DNA of 64,000 bases from Clostridium punense (GTDB lineage: Bacteria; Bacillota; Clostridia; Clostridiales; Clostridiaceae), in contig NZ_JAGGLL010000018.1 of assembly GCF_017874425.1 (NCBI RefSeq), positions 40,239-104,238 on the forward strand, written 5' to 3'. The notes beneath the pieces were generated by a model. That model had not been told where the DNA came from. It made no database searches and saw nothing but the letters and a program-made list of their open reading frames with translations. Below, in pieces: positions 62,052 to 64,000 of the stretch. A program made the translations under genes and the position numbers. Positions within the stretch are counted from its first letter, which is position 1; each line of letters opens with the position of its first letter.

Positions 62052-63807
62052 AGGAAAAGGAATGTCTAATATCAAGGTTTTTTTAAAGTTAATTAAATAT
62101 ACATGGCTAGCAAGTCCCCTTACCTTTTCGGTGCTTATAGTCGCTTCACTAATATTTAGTATTCTACGGTATTCAGAGATAGTAGTGTTACAATCATTAT
62201 TTGATAATATATTAAAGGTTGCTAACGGATCCACCTATGACATTATGATAACACCTATATTAGCTATACTAGTTATCTTAATTCTTAATCCAGTTGCTGA
62301 ATGGTTAGAGTTTTTAGCACAAGGTTATTTTTGGAGACGAGGCAATGGATATATGCAATCCCTGTTTCATAATCGTATAAATGAAATGGACTTAATTGAT
62401 TATGAAGATGTAAAAAAGTTTGATGACATTAAGAAGGCAAGCTTAGGAAATCAAGAAGCACCAAATGGAATCCGTATTATAGTGCAAATATTGTTTTTAT
62501 ATTTACCTTTTCTATTAATAACAGCATTATATCTGATTTCTGTAAAACCTATGTTGGTATTTGCAATAGTATTAATATTTATTCCAGTATTAGTTTCTGA
62601 ACTAATTAAAATCAGTGATAATTATGATTTTGAAGACAAAATAGCCAATAGAAGAAGAAAGACCGAATACTTCGAAGGTTGTATCACTTCTAAAGAATAT
62701 TTCAAAGAAACCTTAGTTAACGGATCATTTAATTATTTCTATAGCCTGTTTGTAGATTCTAACAAAAAATTTAGCAAAGAGTTTGTTAATGTTAAAAACA
62801 AGCTTCTAAAAATTGCTATAGTTATGCGAGGTGTAAATACTTTAGGGTACCTCAGCACACTAGGTCTATTAATTTACTATTTATATAATGGTTCTATTTC
62901 AGTAAGTCAATTTGCAGCTGTTTATTATTCCATAGATAAAATCACCACTATGCTAAAGAACCTTATTGCAAATATTGGTGAAGCTCTTGCAGGAATTTCA
63001 ACTACATCCTTTCTTGTTAGATTTATAAATGAAAAAAAAGAAATTGAAATTGAGGAAGAACTCTCTAAAACAGGAGACATTGTATTAAGAGATGTTTCTT
63101 TTATATATCCAAATGCAAATAAAAATGCTTTATCAAATGTAAACCTAAGGATAAAAGCTGGTACATCCGTAGCAATCGTTGGGGAAAATGGTTCTGGTAA
63201 AAGTACATTAACAAAAGTAATCATGGGTTTATATAAACCATCACAAGGAGAAGTGCAATATGATGGTAAAAATATGGAAAAATACTCTAAGTCCTCTAAA
63301 TTCACAAACATTAGTGCTGTATTTCAGAATTTTATAAAGTATAAGCTACCAGCAGAGGATAATATAAGAATTAGCAATTTTTCCTCACAAGATTCAATTG
63401 GAAATGTTTCTTCACAGATAAATCTAAGCTTTGATGATTTAAAAATCAACAATGAAACTATTTTATCAAGAGATTTTGGTGGACAAGAACTTTCTGGAGG
63501 TGAATGGCAACGCCTTGCAATTGCACGTGGCTTATATCGTCCACATAATTTAATTGTTTTGGATGAACCAACTGCGGCTATTGACCCTATTGAAGAAGCT
63601 AACGTGTTTTGTACTTTTAAGAAATTAAGTAATAATAGGACTTGTATTTTTGTTACTCATAGATTGGGATCAACTCAAATTGCCGATAAAATTGTTGTAA
63701 TGGAGGATGGCAAAATAGTGGAAGAAGGGACAAATCAAGAGTTAATTAATTTAAAAGGAAAGTATTATGGTTTATTAGAATCTCAAGCTAAATGGTATAA
63801 ACGCTGA
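62044..63807 (+). CDS. ABC exporter with fused permease and ATPase, subunit 2
   Basis: 587 aa from ATG 62044 (ATG 62062, with AAAGGAAAAGGA directly ahead, is less well spaced). Six helices, then GENGSGKST, LSGGEWQRLAIARGL, LIVLDEPTAAIDP and the switch His in VTHRLGSTQ. It resembles subunit 1 closely in the ATPase (QWQR/EWQR), marking the pair as one lineage. No peptidase C39 domain is present. A terminator follows at 63884. Confidence 0.85.
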   Translation: MNKGKGMSNIKVFLKLIKYTWLASPLTFSVLIVASLIFSILRYSEIVVLQSLFDNILKVANGSTYDIMITPILAILVILILNPVAEWLEFLAQGYFWRRGNGYMQSLFHNRINEMDLIDYEDVKKFDDIKKASLGNQEAPNGIRIIVQILFLYLPFLLITALYLISVKPMLVFAIVLIFIPVLVSELIKISDNYDFEDKIANRRRKTEYFEGCITSKEYFKETLVNGSFNYFYSLFVDSNKKFSKEFVNVKNKLLKIAIVMRGVNTLGYLSTLGLLIYYLYNGSISVSQFAAVYYSIDKITTMLKNLIANIGEALAGISTTSFLVRFINEKKEIEIEEELSKTGDIVLRDVSFIYPNANKNALSNVNLRIKAGTSVAIVGENGSGKSTLTKVIMGLYKPSQGEVQYDGKNMEKYSKSSKFTNISAVFQNFIKYKLPAEDNIRISNFSSQDSIGNVSSQINLSFDDLKINNETILSRDFGGQELSGGEWQRLAIARGLYRPHNLIVLDEPTAAIDPIEEANVFCTFKKLSNNRTCIFVTHRLGSTQIADKIVVMEDGKIVEEGTNQELINLKGKYYGLLESQAKWYKR

Positions 63808-63883
63808 TCTGCACTTGATGAGGGAAATTTATATGACAATGCATTTATAACTTAAAGAGAATTCTCTAACCTTTTTAGTGTTG

Positions 63884-63912
63884 AAGCCGTAGAGTAATTT
63901 GCGGCTTTTTTA
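63884..63912 (+). terminator. Intrinsic terminator of the second exporter operon
   Basis: AAGCCG pairs with CGGCTT, followed by T6. The last 88 nt of the window show no recognisable gene. Confidence 0.75.
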
Positions 63913-64000
63913 TTATATAGGAAATTCAACTTTTTTTGCGCTAGCAAAATGCCTGGAAGGCCTTGGAATTGTTGCTTTTGAGAGTTTGTGTAAAAAAATG

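Noticed and set aside
1..64000. CRISPR arrays, tRNA or rRNA genes, prophage modules, complete insertion sequences
   Set aside because: No regular repeat-spacer pattern, no cloverleaf or rRNA sequence, and no transposase, integrase or phage structural gene was seen on either strand.

Overview
The window is AT-rich, dense and mostly co-directional on the + strand. It uses strong Shine-Dalgarno sequences with ATG, GTG and TTG starts. Gene content (Xpt/Nup purine salvage under a guanine riboswitch, a T-box on trpB, a GlnK/GlnL-like pair with GltS, an NprR-like regulator, an ABC-F protein with an attenuated leader) points to a low-GC Firmicute, most likely a Clostridium sensu lato chromosome. No tRNA, rRNA, CRISPR array or complete insertion sequence was found. 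A short non-autonomous inverted-repeat element (MITE-like) occurs three times.

Region 1 (1-23.4 kb) is a run of small, mostly single-gene units. It holds five or six SAM methyltransferases, six or seven GNAT acetyltransferases, two Nudix hydrolases, a MazG-like pyrophosphatase, a metallophosphoesterase, a DEDDh exonuclease, a P-loop kinase-like protein and three gluzincin-type metallopeptidases. Embedded in it is a glutamine/glutamate two-component module (10.6-14.6 kb) with a structured, terminator-ending leader RNA upstream and gltS downstream.

Region 2 (23.4-35.5 kb) holds a guanine riboswitch controlling xpt and an NupNOPQ-type nucleoside ABC transporter. It is followed by a sugar-derivative locus: Gfo/Idh/MocA dehydrogenase, AraC regulator, a truncated second dehydrogenase, a nucleotidyltransferase and a NahK-like kinase. 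A decayed membrane-protein gene closes the region.

Region 3 (35.6-41.6 kb) is a MarR-regulated heterodimeric ABC exporter. Two near-identical operators flank the promoter -10. The second subunit carries a roughly 500-residue repeat-rich insertion in its first extracytoplasmic loop, which is highly unusual.

Region 4 (41.6-51.3 kb) is the most interesting accessory block. An NprR-like HTH-TPR regulator is followed by an unannotated 46-codon secreted-peptide gene, which together look like an RRNPP quorum-sensing pair. Next come a secreted DUF2712-like protein, a three-permease plus one-ATPase ABC transporter, and four membrane-anchored exoplasmic proteins. Three of those four are tandem paralogs, and the last is frameshifted at an A7 tract. 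A plausible reading is a cell-density-controlled secreted peptide with dedicated export or self-protection genes.

Region 5 (51.6-64 kb) contains a HepT-MntA (HEPN-MNT) toxin-antitoxin pair, a GNAT, a MazG-like protein, and a pentapeptide-repeat protein with a Cys cluster. On the minus strand are an orphan trpB behind a Trp T-box and an ABC-F ATPase behind a leader with a 6-codon uORF and two terminators. A nitroreductase and a second heterodimeric ABC exporter complete the window.
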